Both the position numbers and the translations under genes were made by a program. This document shows, in pieces, positions 9,221 to 18,796 of a stretch of DNA of 64,000 nt (position 1 is the first letter of the stretch; the number at the start of each line of letters is the position of its first letter). This DNA is from Paraburkholderia metrosideri (lineage in GTDB: Bacteria > Pseudomonadota > Gammaproteobacteria > Burkholderiales > Burkholderiaceae): positions 496,001 to 560,000 of the forward strand of contig NZ_CAJHCP010000004.1 of assembly GCF_904848625.1 (NCBI RefSeq), written 5' to 3'. The notes under the pieces were generated by a model. It was not told where the DNA came from, did no database searches, and saw only the letters and a program-made list of their open reading frames with translations.

Positions 9221-9664
9221 AGGCGCTCCGGATGGTAGCGAAGGGAGTGGGGGGTATAGGGCACTGGAACATGGCGGTTCGGCTAGCGCGGCCTCGATCT
9301 GGACATGATATCGGGCGGTCGGCGTACGGGCGTGTGATGAGCGCCATCGGCTTTACGCGCAGTGCCTGTCAACCGCGATCTTGCCTGCCGGCAACTAGAG
9401 CGTGCGGATGGCTTCATCACGAGCAGCGGTTGTTTGCTGCGATGAGTTCGCATATCAACGCGCATACACAAACGTCGGCAATGCCCACCCATCTCATCGC
9501 GCTGAAAGCCTTTCGTCAACGACAGGCACACCACATGCTAATGCTCCTGCAGTTGGCGCCGAGGCCAGGTCATTGCATAAAAACCGCATTCGCCCCCCCT
9601 CGCAACCCGTTCATCACGCGATGCCCACGGCGCCCTCCATCAAACAAAAAGCAGAAGGATCACC
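9221..9664. other. Intergenic region between LysR gene and galP
   Basis: This 444-bp divergent intergenic stretch must contain the promoters of both genes. Several short open frames cross it but none has a credible protein or ribosome binding site. A Shine-Dalgarno-like AGAAGGA lies at about 9653-9659, just before the galP ATG. I see no strong dyad. Confidence 0.5.
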
Positions 9665-11071
9665 ATGTCGACCACACACCATGGGCTAACAGCGCATAGC
9701 AGAAGCACAAATAGCCGCTTCAAGATCATCATGACCTGCGTCATCGCCGCGCTCGCAGGTCTGTTATTCGGGCTCGACATCGGGGTCATTTCGGGTGCGC
9801 TGCCGTTCATCAGCAAACAGTTTCACGTAAGCGACCGCATTCAGGAATGGATCGTCAGTTCGATGATGGTCGGCGCCGCCCTGGGTGCGCTGCTATCGGG
9901 CTGGATGGCAAAAAAGATCGGCCGCAAATTCTCGCTGATGATCGGCGCAGCGCTGTTTGCCGCTGCATCCATGCTCTGTGCGTTCGCAGCGGATCCTGAA
10001 TGGCTCATCGTGGGTCGCGTGCTGCTCGGCGTGGCGGTCGGCATTGCATCGTTCACCGCACCGCTCTATCTGTCCGAGGTCGCACCGCGCACAATGCGTG
10101 GTTCGATGATCTCGTTGCACCAGTTGATGGTGACAGTCGGCATTCTCGTCGCCTTCCTCTCCAACACGGCATTTAGCAGCACCGGCAACTGGCGATGGAT
10201 GCTCGGTGTCATCGCATTGCCCGCCGTCGCGATGCTAGCTGGCCTGTTGCTGCTGCCGCAGAGTCCCCGCTGGCTGATGAGTGTCGGACGAGACAAAGAG
10301 GCGCAAAGCGTGCTCAAGCAATTGCGCGCGGACACCAAGGAAGTCGAAGTCGAAGTTCAGGAAATTCGCGATCAACTGAAGATCAGCCAGGAAGGCTGGG
10401 GCCTGTTCCGCAGCAACCCGAATTTCCGCCGCTCGGTGTGGCTCGGCATATCGCTTCAGATCATGCAGCAACTCACTGGAATCAACGTCGTGATGTACTA
10501 CGCGCCGCGTATTTTCGGCCTGGCGGGATATGGGTCGGCGCACGATCAGTTGTGGGGGACCGTTATCGTCGGCGCGGTGAACGTCGCGGCGACCTTTATC
10601 GCCATCGGTCTCGTTGACCGCTGGGGCCGCAAGCCGATCCTCATTACCGGCTTCTCGGTCATGGCGGCGTCGCTCGCGGCGCTGGGCGGGTTGCTGCACG
10701 CCGGTATCTCGTCGAGCACGTCGCAGATCCTCGCTGTCACGGCGCTTGTGATCTTCATTGCTGGCTTCGCCATGTCCGCGGGTCCGATGATCTGGATCCT
10801 GTGTGCGGAGATTCAGCCGATCAAAGGACGCGACTTCGGCATCTCGGCATCCACCTTCGTCAACTGGGTGGCGAACACCGTGGCAGGCGCTACCTTCCTG
10901 ACACTGCTCAACACGATCGGTCATGCCCCGACTTTCTGGCTCTATGCGGCAATGAATGCATTCTTCATTATTGTCACGCTGCGTTTCGTGCCGGAAACCC
11001 GCTCCACTTCGCTCGAACAGATTGAGCGCAATCTGATGGCAGGCAAGCCACTGCGAGAGCTGGGGCAGTGA
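9665..11071 (+). CDS. galP: GalP-like sugar/H+ symporter (MFS sugar porter family)
   Basis: This 468-residue twelve-TM sugar porter resembles E. coli GalP/AraE along its whole length: LAGLLFGLDIGVISGALPFI in TM1, QEWIVSSMM, the family signature GRVLLGVAVGIASFTAPLYLSEVAP split over TM4-5, PQSPRWL before the central loop, QLTGINVVMYYAP in TM7, GLVDRWGRKP, and a C-terminal VPETR followed by SLEQIERNLM. Such proteins import galactose, glucose, arabinose or related sugars with protons. The exact sugar is inferred, so the symbol means GalP-like. It is monocistronic, ending before a perfect 15-bp terminator stem, with a zinc alcohol dehydrogenase further downstream. Confidence 0.88.
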   Translation: MSTTHHGLTAHSRSTNSRFKIIMTCVIAALAGLLFGLDIGVISGALPFISKQFHVSDRIQEWIVSSMMVGAALGALLSGWMAKKIGRKFSLMIGAALFAAASMLCAFAADPEWLIVGRVLLGVAVGIASFTAPLYLSEVAPRTMRGSMISLHQLMVTVGILVAFLSNTAFSSTGNWRWMLGVIALPAVAMLAGLLLLPQSPRWLMSVGRDKEAQSVLKQLRADTKEVEVEVQEIRDQLKISQEGWGLFRSNPNFRRSVWLGISLQIMQQLTGINVVMYYAPRIFGLAGYGSAHDQLWGTVIVGAVNVAATFIAIGLVDRWGRKPILITGFSVMAASLAALGGLLHAGISSSTSQILAVTALVIFIAGFAMSAGPMIWILCAEIQPIKGRDFGISASTFVNWVANTVAGATFLTLLNTIGHAPTFWLYAAMNAFFIIVTLRFVPETRSTSLEQIERNLMAGKPLRELGQ

Positions 11072-11110
11072 GTTCTCTGCAATAGCAATAGCCCACTGCA
11101 CGATGTACGA

Positions 11111-11143
11111 ACGATTACGCCGACGGTCCGTCGGCGTAATCGT
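11111..11143 (+). terminator. Terminator after galP
   Basis: A perfect 15-bp stem (ACGATTACGCCGACG at 11111-11125 and its complement at 11129-11143) with a 3-base loop lies 39 bases after the galP stop. It is followed only by TTATAGG, so the U-tract is weak. It may also act as an mRNA 3' stabiliser. Confidence 0.75.
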
Positions 11144-11473
11144 TTATAGGCGTCTGGTCTGCCATCAATCGTGCTCACGCAAAAAACCCTCGACGTCATA
11201 CCGCCGCTGAATGGTTGAGTCAGCGCATCCTTTCCCTCCTTTCCGTTCGCGGCCGATTAGCAGACATCGTTGATCTGGCGCAAGCACCCTGCTATTCACG
11301 CGCGCCGGCCACGCGCGGCAGACGCTATTCTTGACGGAGTAAGATGGACGCGCGGCAAGGTCGATGGAAAGTCGCGACAAAGCTGCGCCGTGTTCGCTGT
11401 CACCAGCAGTCCGTTGAACGAAGTGCGAACACCCTCGTGAAACACTGTTGATCCAATCCGGAAGGAGACATTC
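11144..11473. other. Intergenic region upstream of alcohol dehydrogenase
   Basis: No supported gene lies in these 330 bases; the minus-strand open frames here are shadows. The end carries the dehydrogenase ribosome binding site (GGAAGGAGA at about 11460-11468). No clear sigma-70 promoter or operator is visible to me. Confidence 0.5.
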
Positions 11474-12574
11474 ATGACCGCCATGATGAAAGCCGCCGTA
11501 TTCATCGAACCGGGCCGCATCGAACTCGCCGACAAGCCCCTGCCCGACGTCGGCGCCAACGACGCGCTCGTGCGCATTACGACCACCACGATCTGCGGCA
11601 CCGACGTGCACATCCTGAAAGGCGAGTACCCGGTTGCGCGGGGCTTGACCGTCGGTCACGAACCCGTAGGAGTGGTCGAAAAGCTCGGCAGTGCGGTGAC
11701 GGGCTATCAGGAAGGCCAGCGGGTGATCGCCGGCGCCATCTGTCCTAACTTCAACTCCTACGCGGCGCAGGACGGCGTCGCGTCGCAGGACGGCAGCTAT
11801 CTGATTGCCAAAGGTCTATGCGGTTGCCATGGCTACAAGGCGACAGCGGGCTGGCGCTTTGGCAACATGATCGACGGCACGCAGGCCGAATATGTGCTCG
11901 TGCCGGACGCGCAGGCCAACCTGGCACCCATCCCCGACGGATTGACCGACGAACAGGTGCTGATGTGTCCCGACATCATGTCCACCGGCTTCAAGGGGGC
12001 GGAGAATGCCAACATCCGCATAGGCGACACGGTGGCGGTGTTTGCGCAAGGGCCCATCGGTTTGTGTGCCACGGCGGGCGCGCGCCTGCTCGGCGCCACC
12101 ACGATCATCGCGGTCGATGGCAACGACCACCGGCTGGACATCGCCCGCAAGATGGGGGCCGACGTGACGCTCAACTTCAAGAACGTCGACGTGGTGGACG
12201 AGATCATGAAGCTGACCGGCGGGCGCGGAGTGGATTCGTCAATTGAAGCACTCGGTACGCAAGGTACGTTCGAGTCGGCGTTGCGCATTCTTAAACCGGG
12301 CGGCACGCTATCGAGTCTCGGGGTGTACTCGTCCGACCTGACGATTCCGCTGGGCGCATTCGCAGCAGGGCTTGGCGACCACAAAATCGTCACCGCGCTG
12401 TGTCCCGGCGGCAAGGAGCGTATGAGACGCCTTCTGAATGTCGTGGGGTCCGGGCGCGTCGACCTCGGCGTACTGGTCACGCACCATTACAAGCTGGACG
12501 ATATCGTCGCCGCCTACGACCTGTTTGCCAATCAGAGAGACGGCGTGCTTAAGGTAGCGATCAAGCCGCATTGA
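11474..12574 (+). CDS. Zinc-dependent alcohol dehydrogenase, secondary-alcohol (TbADH-like) type
   Basis: This 366-residue medium-chain dehydrogenase has catalytic zinc ligands at Cys41, His62-Glu63 (GHEPVG) and Asp167 in CPDIMSTG. A Rossmann segment lies near residue 185 (TVAVFAQGPIGLCATAGARLLG). It matches the NADP-dependent secondary alcohol dehydrogenase group in two ways: the DIMSTGFKGAE motif and LCPGGKERMRRL near residue 311. The four-cysteine structural zinc lobe is absent, also as in that group. It likely oxidises or reduces secondary alcohols/ketones or aldehydes in the cytoplasm. The ATG at 11474 follows a good ribosome binding site; ATGs at codons 4 and 5 are alternatives. No obvious operon partner. 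Confidence 0.87.
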   Translation: MTAMMKAAVFIEPGRIELADKPLPDVGANDALVRITTTTICGTDVHILKGEYPVARGLTVGHEPVGVVEKLGSAVTGYQEGQRVIAGAICPNFNSYAAQDGVASQDGSYLIAKGLCGCHGYKATAGWRFGNMIDGTQAEYVLVPDAQANLAPIPDGLTDEQVLMCPDIMSTGFKGAENANIRIGDTVAVFAQGPIGLCATAGARLLGATTIIAVDGNDHRLDIARKMGADVTLNFKNVDVVDEIMKLTGGRGVDSSIEALGTQGTFESALRILKPGGTLSSLGVYSSDLTIPLGAFAAGLGDHKIVTALCPGGKERMRRLLNVVGSGRVDLGVLVTHHYKLDDIVAAYDLFANQRDGVLKVAIKPH

Positions 12575-12659
12575 GTGGAGGCGGCGCGCACGGCGGGTGA
12601 CGTTCGTTCTGCGACCGCTGCGATGTATGCCACGTATGCGATGCTGCGTCGCAGGTCGA

Positions 12660-14021
12660 TCAGATACCCGCCGTACCGCGACGGTGAACCTCACCGCTTG
12701 CTGCCGTTGCGCGCGCCGGCACTCTCAGCAACAGCCAGATCACCGCGATGAGATACACCGCGATCATGAAATAGAGGCTCATCATCGGCTTGCCCGTGCT
12801 TTCGACAAGCCGGCCGGTGATGACCGGCGCCACCGCCGAGCCGAGATTGCCGAAGCAACTGATCATTGCAATGCCTGCGGCGGCATCGCGTTTCGGCAGC
12901 CGCTCGGTGGCCAGCGCAAACAGCATCGCAGCGTTGACAATGGTGCCGGGCACCGCGGCGCTAAGTGCGGCCAGTTGCACGATGACATGCCCCTGCGCCA
13001 GGAGAATCAGCACCGCGCCGCCGGCCGAGATCAGTAGAGACGACGCGAAATGCCAGCGGCGCTCGCGAAAATGATCGGAGCTGCTGCCAAACACAATCAG
13101 GGCGATCACGGTCACGACATACGGAATGACCGAACAGAGTCCAACCGTGAACGGATCCGGAATTCCCCAACTCCTGACGATGCTCGGCAGCATGAAAGCC
13201 AGCGTATAACTGCCCCCGAGCGAGAGGAAGTACGTGATGGTGAAGGCCCACACCAGCGGATCGCGAAGCACGCGCAACAGCGAACCGTGAGCCGTCGCAC
13301 CGGCATCCGCGCGATCTGCACCGAGCAACTCGAGAAGCCGCTGCTTTTGCGCCGGCGACAGCCATCGCGCCTGCTCGGGCCGGTCGGTCAGGAAAAAGAA
13401 AATCAGCACGCCGAGTATCGACGCGGGCACGCCTTGCACGAGAAACATCAACTGCCAGCCCTGCCAGCCGCCAAATCCGTCGAGAAACTTCAGTGTGGCG
13501 CCTGAAGTGGGACCGGCAAGAATCCCGGCGATCGGCATGGCGATCATGAACTTCGAGATGATGCGTCCTCTCCGCGCGACCGGAAACCAGTACGTCAGAT
13601 AAAGCATCACGCCGGGGAAGAAGCCCGCTTCGAACGAACCCAGCACGAAACGCACGACATAGAATTGCAGCGGTGTGCGCACCAGCATCAATGCGCTTTC
13701 GGCGATGCCCCAGCAGAACATGATGCGCAGCAGCGTCTTACGTGCGCCGATCCTGTCGAGCAGCAGATTGCTCGGAATCTCGAACACCAGATAGCCGATG
13801 AAGAATATCCCTGCGCCGATGCCGAATACCGTGTCGCCCCAGCCCAGCCGCTGTGCCATCTGAAGTTTCGCGAAGCCGATGTTGATGCGGTCGATATAGT
13901 TCACGCCATACGCGAGAAACAGCAACGGCATTAGCCGCCAGACGATAGTCGAGAACATCGCCTTGTCGGCGGCCGATTCGGAAAGGCTCTGGTCCGGCGC
14001 GGGCGTTGCGACTGATGTCAT
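12660..14021 (-). CDS. MFS transporter, ACS family, linked to the acyl-CoA carboxylase regulon
   Basis: This 453-residue twelve-TM protein has TM1 ending LAYGVNYIDRINIGFAKLQM, an ACS-family hallmark, followed by FEIPSNLLLDRIGARKTLL. ACS members import organic anions by H+ symport. The frame extends upstream to 14258, but homology starts at the ATG at 14021 and the extra 79 residues are not MFS-like. Upstream, at 14218-14252, lie two copies of the same dyad found in front of the ligase/TetR pair. This suggests that the importer, the carboxylase and the ligase are controlled together and that it imports the acid they degrade. Substrate unknown. Confidence 0.85.
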   Translation of the reverse strand: MTSVATPAPDQSLSESAADKAMFSTIVWRLMPLLFLAYGVNYIDRINIGFAKLQMAQRLGWGDTVFGIGAGIFFIGYLVFEIPSNLLLDRIGARKTLLRIMFCWGIAESALMLVRTPLQFYVVRFVLGSFEAGFFPGVMLYLTYWFPVARRGRIISKFMIAMPIAGILAGPTSGATLKFLDGFGGWQGWQLMFLVQGVPASILGVLIFFFLTDRPEQARWLSPAQKQRLLELLGADRADAGATAHGSLLRVLRDPLVWAFTITYFLSLGGSYTLAFMLPSIVRSWGIPDPFTVGLCSVIPYVVTVIALIVFGSSSDHFRERRWHFASSLLISAGGAVLILLAQGHVIVQLAALSAAVPGTIVNAAMLFALATERLPKRDAAAGIAMISCFGNLGSAVAPVITGRLVESTGKPMMSLYFMIAVYLIAVIWLLLRVPARATAASGEVHRRGTAGI

Positions 14022-14217
14022 TGCACACTCCTGGCTAGTGTTTCGTTCCGTTGCCAACCCGTCCTTGCGCCATGCGTACGCGGTGCGTGGACGGCTACAG
14101 CATTCACGGGCAACCGAACATCGAGGCGCGCCTGACGACACAGCCCGGTTGGCCCATGTGTTACGTTCGCGAATCGGCGGAATAGAACACTGCAGGTTCG
14201 TCGCGACGACAACAAAT

Positions 14218-14252
14218 ATACTGCCAAGTACAATATTTATACTAATTGGTAT
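14218..14252. promoter_or_regulatory. Tandem operator pair, ATACYNNNNRGTAT type
   Basis: Two dyads lie 21 bp apart centre to centre: ATACTGCCAAGTAC (14218-14231) and ATACTAATTGGTAT (14239-14252). The second extends to an 18-bp near-perfect palindrome, TTATACTAATTGGTATAA (14237-14254). They sit between the divergent MFS and hotdog genes. The same dyad at the same 21-bp spacing precedes the TetR gene at 20541-20575, so the TetR product is the likely binder. Confidence 0.75.
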
Positions 14253-14359
14253 AAACATCAGGTGCCCATACTACGCCGGATGCAAGCGTTCGTGAATCGC
14301 GGCATCGTCGCTCAGGGTTCGTCGGGATGACGCTGCCGGGATCCATCGTTACAATCTTT

Positions 14360-14373
14360 CTACCATCCAGTAT
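14360..14373. promoter_or_regulatory. Fifth operator copy overlapping the hotdog gene promoter
   Basis: CTACCATCCAGTAT fits the ATACYNNNNRGTAT dyad with one mismatch. It lies between a possible -35 (TTACAA, 14349-14354) and overlaps a possible -10 (TATAAA, 14371-14376; 16-bp spacer). That -10 is only 8 bases before the ATG, so the transcript may be leaderless and repressor binding here would block polymerase. Confidence 0.6.
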
Positions 14374-14384
14374 AAATATCGCCC

Positions 14385-15386
14385 ATGCCTACGATTCCGT
14401 TCTCTGCTAGCACAGACACTAACGCTGACGCGCCGCCGTTCGCACTTCCGTCCGCCGAACTGTGCGGCCCGCTGCGCAGCCCGCGCCAGATGCTGGCCGA
14501 CCAGACCTATGATGGCCACCGCTCCATCCACGACGACGCGACGGCCGAAAAACTCGGCCTGCGCGCCGCGCCGATCGAAGGCCCGACGCATTTCAGCCAG
14601 TTCGATCCGCTGCTGTACCGGCTATTCGGCCGCGCATGGCTGGAAACCGGCTGCATCAGCGCGCATTACCAGAACATGGTGGTGGAAGGCGAAGAGGTGC
14701 GTGCGTTCGTCGAACTGCCGGTCACGCCGCAGAGCCGCTACGTGCGCATCCGCGCCGAGAAGAAGGACGGCACGCCGGTCCTGACCGGTAGCGCGTCGGT
14801 TGGCGACCCTGGCGGTCTGCCGCCGCATCAACTCGAACAACGTATCGCGCAATTGCGACCCTCCGCCGGCCTCGTGATCAATCGCGACCTGAAGGTCGGC
14901 CAGCGCGGCGCGGCGCTCGAAACGGTCACAATGGGCTTCGACGATCACATGGGCGACCACTACCCGTTCACGTTGAACGACAAGCTCGCGGTCATCACCG
15001 AACCCTGCGCGTGGTACTCGGCTGAGCAAGGCACGGCGTCGCCGTGGGGACGCCCCATCATTCCGACGGAAATGATCAGCGTATTGCTCGGCAGCACCAG
15101 CGCGCAGGCGGGGTTGTCAGGTCGCAAGCCTGCCGTTGGGCTGTTCGCCGGTCAGCAGATCCGGCGAATTCGTGGGCCGCTGTTCGTCGGCCAGACGTAC
15201 GAACTGGAACGCGAAATCATCGCGCTCAGCGAAAGCGCTCGCACTGAATCGGTGTGGGTCAGGACGCGGGTCTATGAAGCGTCCGCCGACCGGCCACTGG
15301 TCGCGGAAATGATTCTGAATAGCGCGGTGTTGAAAGCGTCGTATCCGCGATACGACGAAGAGGCTCGCTCACTCGGCGTCGTGTGA
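14385..15386 (+). CDS. Double-hotdog (MaoC-like) protein, probable acyl-CoA hydratase or thioesterase
   Basis: This 333-residue protein has no signal peptide and is best read as two hotdog domains. The first contains YDGHRSIHDDATAEKLGL followed by RAAPIEGPTHF (residues 42-70), resembling the (R)-hydratase motif with its Asp and His (here Asp43 and His49, spaced one residue wider than in PhaJ). The second half lacks an obvious catalytic motif. The likely role is hydration or hydrolysis of an acyl-CoA in the pathway that includes the neighbouring ligase and carboxylase. No good Shine-Dalgarno precedes the ATG and a -10-like TATAAAT ends 7 bases before it, so leaderless translation is possible. 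It converges on the carboxylase gene. Confidence 0.65.
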   Translation: MPTIPFSASTDTNADAPPFALPSAELCGPLRSPRQMLADQTYDGHRSIHDDATAEKLGLRAAPIEGPTHFSQFDPLLYRLFGRAWLETGCISAHYQNMVVEGEEVRAFVELPVTPQSRYVRIRAEKKDGTPVLTGSASVGDPGGLPPHQLEQRIAQLRPSAGLVINRDLKVGQRGAALETVTMGFDDHMGDHYPFTLNDKLAVITEPCAWYSAEQGTASPWGRPIIPTEMISVLLGSTSAQAGLSGRKPAVGLFAGQQIRRIRGPLFVGQTYELEREIIALSESARTESVWVRTRVYEASADRPLVAEMILNSAVLKASYPRYDEEARSLGVV

Positions 15387-15439
15387 GCCGTGGGGTGAGC
15401 CGTGGGTGAGCCGCGCGTAAGCCGAGCAAGCGCGCGGAA

Positions 15440-15466
15440 CTGAGCGCGAGCATCGGCTCGCGCTCA
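15440..15466. terminator. Hairpin between convergent hotdog and carboxylase genes
   Basis: A perfect 12-bp stem (CTGAGCGCGAGC at 15440-15451, complement at 15456-15466) with an ATCG tetraloop lies between two convergent stop codons. There is no U-tract on either strand, so it is a bidirectional terminator or 3' stabiliser. Short direct repeats of GTGAGCCGTGGG precede it (about 15386-15412). Confidence 0.6.
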
Positions 15467-15483
15467 GCAACGTTACCAGGTGT

Positions 15484-18400
15484 TCACCAGGTATCGACAA
15501 ACGGCATCACGCGTTCGCCAATCTTCGCCGACGCCAGTCCGCGCACGAGCCACGCGCGGGTCTCGGCCGGATCGACAACCGCGTCGATTTCGAGCGTCGC
15601 CCCCATGCTCAGCGCCGCGCCGCGCTCGTACTGCCGCGCGAGCAGCTTATCGAACAGCGCATCACGCTCGGGGCCTGGCGGCAGCGCCTCCAGCTCCTTG
15701 CGATACCCCAGCCGCACCGCACCTTCGAGCCCCATCCCGCCAAACTCGCCGGTCGGCCAGCTGATGGTGAACATCGCGCCATGAAAGCCGCCCGCTGTCA
15801 TCCCCATCGCACCCAGTCCATAACCCTTGCGCAGCACGACCGCGAACACCGGTACGCGCAAATGCGCCGCCGTCACGAACAGCCGGCTCACATGCCGCAC
15901 CTGAGCGGTCGTCTCGACCTCCGGGCCGACCATGAATCCGGGTGTGTCGACGAGGCTCACGATCGGCAGTCCGTAGACGTTGCACAGTTGCATGAAGCGC
16001 GCCGCCTTGTCCGCTGCGTCAGCGTCGATTGCACCGCCCAGGTGTAGCGGATTATTCGCGATCAACCCGACCGGGCGCCCTTCGATTCGCGCCAGCGCGG
16101 TATGAATGCCAATGCCGAATCCGCTGCGCAACATCAGCAGGCTGTGCTCGTCGACGAGACCCGTCATTGCCGCGCGCGTGTCATAGACGCGCAGCCGGTT
16201 CTCAGGCACCACATGGCGCAAACCACGCTGATCGGGCGCATGCCACTCCTTCGTCTCGCCCTGGAAAAAAGCCAGATAGCGGCGCGCAACGGCCACCGCG
16301 TCGCACTCGTCATCGGCCAGCACGTCGATCACGCCGTTTGCGTACTGCACGGGGCTTGGGCCGATCTGCTCCGGCGTGTACACGCCCAGGCCACCGCCCT
16401 CGATCATCGCCGGGCCGCCCATGCCGATGTTGCTGTTGCGTGTCGCGATAATCACGTCGCTGCAGCCCAGCAGCGCCGCGTTCCCCGCGAAACATCGCCC
16501 CGCCGCAATACCGACGACCGGCACCTGCCCCGACAACGCGGCATAGCTCGCGAACGTGCGGACATCGAGCCCGGGGCCCCGCGCCGATTCATCGCCTGGC
16601 CGTCCGCCGCCACCTTCGGCGAACAGTACGACAGGCAACTTCTGCTTCAGCGTCAGTTCGAGCAACCGGTCGGTCTTCGCGTGATTGAAAAAACCTTGCG
16701 TGCCCGCCAGTACCGTTGCGTCATACGACATGACTGTCGTGCGTGCGCGCTCTGCACCGAACAGCGCGCCATTCACGCTGCCAATGCCGGTGACGATGCC
16801 GTCTGCCGGTGTGTTGGCGATCAGGTCGTCGAGCGTGCGACGGCTGCGCTGCGCGGCGATTGCAAGCGCACCATATTCGATGAAGCTACCGTCGTCGCAC
16901 AGATCCGCGATGTTCTCGCGCGCCGTGCGCCCGCCACGGGCGCGACGTTTCGCGATCGCGTCCGGGCGCGCGGCGTCGAGCGTCAGCGCGTGCCGGTCCA
17001 GCACCTTCTGCAGATCGCCGCGGACCCGGTCCGGATCATGCGCGGCATCGGCCGTCGCGGTTTGCACCTCGGCCATGTCGACCGGCTCCAGCACCAGCAG
17101 CGTCTGCCCCTGCGCGAGATAGCTGCCGGGCGCCGCAAGAATCGACGTCACGCGGCCCGCGTGCGGCGCATGCAGCAGATGTTCCATCTTCATCGATTCG
17201 AGTACGCCGAGTTCCGCATCGGCCGCCACGATATCGCCTTCGGACACCGACAACTGCACGACGCGCGCTGGCATCGGCGCAAGCACCGCATGCTCGGGCG
17301 CGTCCGGATGACCGGCTTGTGAGGCGCCAGGCGCCACGTGTTCGGCCCGTTCCACGAGATCTTCCTGTTCGCGCGCCGCATCGAGCAACGCCGGTAACGC
17401 AGCTTCGAGCCAGCGCGTATGGACCTGCTGGCTCGTCATCGCCGGATGGGCGGCAAGCGCGCGCAGCAGCGGCAGATTGGTCGCCACGCCCGCGATCCGG
17501 AATTCGGCGAGCGCGCGCGCGGAGCGGCGCAGCGCCGCCTCGAACGACGGCGCGCGTGCATGCACGATCAGCTTCGCGAGCAACGTGTCGTAATGCGGCG
17601 ACGGCGAGCCGCCAGCAACGCCGTGCGTATCGACGCGAATACCCGGCCCGGCTGGCAAGTCGAAGCGCGTTAGCGTGCCGCTGCCCGGCTGCGCATTGCC
17701 TTGCGCGTCGAGTGTCTCTGCGTTGATCCGCCATTGAATCGCGAAACCGCGCGGTGCCGGCGGCGCAGCGGGGTCGAGGCCGAGATCGGCGAGCCGTTCG
17801 CCGGCGGCGATCGCGATCTGTGTCTGTACCAGATCGATGCCAGTCACTTCCTCGGTGATCGTATGCTCGACCTGCAGACGCGGATTCGCCTCGATAAACA
17901 CATACGGGAGATCTTCCGATGTCAGGTCGACCAGAAACTCGAACGTGCCTAGCCCTTCGTAACGAACCTCGCGCGCCATCCCGAGTGCGTCGGCGACGAT
18001 CCGCTGTCGAAGCGCAGCAGTGAGCGACGGGCTCGGCGCAATCTCGACCACCTTCTGGAAGCGCCGCTGCAACGTGCATTCGCGCTCGCCGAGCGAGAGC
18101 GCCGCGTGACCATCGCCGACGATCTGGATCTCGATATGGCGTGCGCCGGACATCAGCCGTTCGACGTACACGCCGTCTACGCCAAACGCCGCTTTTGCCT
18201 CGCTACGGCAGCGCTCGTATGCGGCAGGCAGATCGTCGATCGACGCCACCGCGCGCATCCCGCGCCCGCCACCGCCGCCGATCGCCTTGACCATCACACC
18301 CGCGCCGCGCTGCGCGAAGAAGAACGCCTGCGCCTCTTCGAGCGTGACGGCCTGCTGGCTGCCCGGCATCACCGGCACGCCGCAGCGTTCCGCGAGCGTG

Positions 18401-18768
18401 CGCGAGCGGGCCTTATCGCCGAACAGCGCGAGTTGCTCGTGCGTGGGGCCGATGAAGCGCAATCCAGCGGCCGTGCATGCGGCGGCGAAATCGGCGCGTT
18501 CGCTCAAAAAGCCGTAGCCGGGATGCAACGCGTCGCAGCCGTGCTCGCGCGCGATCGCGATCAGCCGCGCGCCGTCCAGATAGGCGGCGGGCCCCGCGAC
18601 ACCCAGCGCGACCGATGCGTCGGCCGCGCTGACATGGGGCGCGTGAACGTCGTCTTCCGCATGGACAGCGACGCTGGCGATGGCCAGTTCACGCAACGCG
18701 CGCACGATCCGCAGCGCGACTTCGCCGCGATTTGCGACGAGAACTTTGTTGAACAGAGGTTGGGTCAT
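15484..18768 (-). CDS. Single-chain biotin-dependent acyl-CoA carboxylase (BC-BCCP-CT)
   Basis: This 1094-residue fusion carries all three parts of a biotin carboxylase on one chain. The biotin carboxylase domain (about 1-450) starts FNKVLVANRGEVALRIVRA and contains the glycine-rich ATP loop GGGGGRGM and EANPRLQVEHTITEEVTG. The biotin carrier domain has VLESMKMEHLLHAP with the biotinyl lysine at Lys527. The carboxyltransferase domain (about 600-1094) includes GGGRPGDES and PGFMVGPEVE. Family knowledge: this order and size match one-chain acetyl/propionyl/long-chain acyl-CoA carboxylases, whereas most bacteria use separate subunits. It lies 28 bp downstream of an acyl-CoA ligase gene on the same strand, so the product of that ligase is a likely substrate. 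Chain-length preference cannot be read from sequence. Confidence 0.9.
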   Translation of the reverse strand: MTQPLFNKVLVANRGEVALRIVRALRELAIASVAVHAEDDVHAPHVSAADASVALGVAGPAAYLDGARLIAIAREHGCDALHPGYGFLSERADFAAACTAAGLRFIGPTHEQLALFGDKARSRTLAERCGVPVMPGSQQAVTLEEAQAFFFAQRGAGVMVKAIGGGGGRGMRAVASIDDLPAAYERCRSEAKAAFGVDGVYVERLMSGARHIEIQIVGDGHAALSLGERECTLQRRFQKVVEIAPSPSLTAALRQRIVADALGMAREVRYEGLGTFEFLVDLTSEDLPYVFIEANPRLQVEHTITEEVTGIDLVQTQIAIAAGERLADLGLDPAAPPAPRGFAIQWRINAETLDAQGNAQPGSGTLTRFDLPAGPGIRVDTHGVAGGSPSPHYDTLLAKLIVHARAPSFEAALRRSARALAEFRIAGVATNLPLLRALAAHPAMTSQQVHTRWLEAALPALLDAAREQEDLVERAEHVAPGASQAGHPDAPEHAVLAPMPARVVQLSVSEGDIVAADAELGVLESMKMEHLLHAPHAGRVTSILAAPGSYLAQGQTLLVLEPVDMAEVQTATADAAHDPDRVRGDLQKVLDRHALTLDAARPDAIAKRRARGGRTARENIADLCDDGSFIEYGALAIAAQRSRRTLDDLIANTPADGIVTGIGSVNGALFGAERARTTVMSYDATVLAGTQGFFNHAKTDRLLELTLKQKLPVVLFAEGGGGRPGDESARGPGLDVRTFASYAALSGQVPVVGIAAGRCFAGNAALLGCSDVIIATRNSNIGMGGPAMIEGGGLGVYTPEQIGPSPVQYANGVIDVLADDECDAVAVARRYLAFFQGETKEWHAPDQRGLRHVVPENRLRVYDTRAAMTGLVDEHSLLMLRSGFGIGIHTALARIEGRPVGLIANNPLHLGGAIDADAADKAARFMQLCNVYGLPIVSLVDTPGFMVGPEVETTAQVRHVSRLFVTAAHLRVPVFAVVLRKGYGLGAMGMTAGGFHGAMFTISWPTGEFGGMGLEGAVRLGYRKELEALPPGPERDALFDKLLARQYERGAALSMGATLEIDAVVDPAETRAWLVRGLASAKIGERVMPFVDTW

Positions 18769-18796
18769 GACGGCGGAATCTATCGGGAAGAAACGG

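Noticed and set aside
12660-14258. Longer form of the MFS transporter starting at 14258
   Set aside because: The extra 79 residues are not membrane-like, overlap the operators and lie before the family-typical N-terminus.
16102-17322. Plus-strand open frame of 406 codons within the carboxylase gene
   Set aside because: Antisense shadow of a gene with intact biotin carboxylase, carrier and carboxyltransferase motifs.
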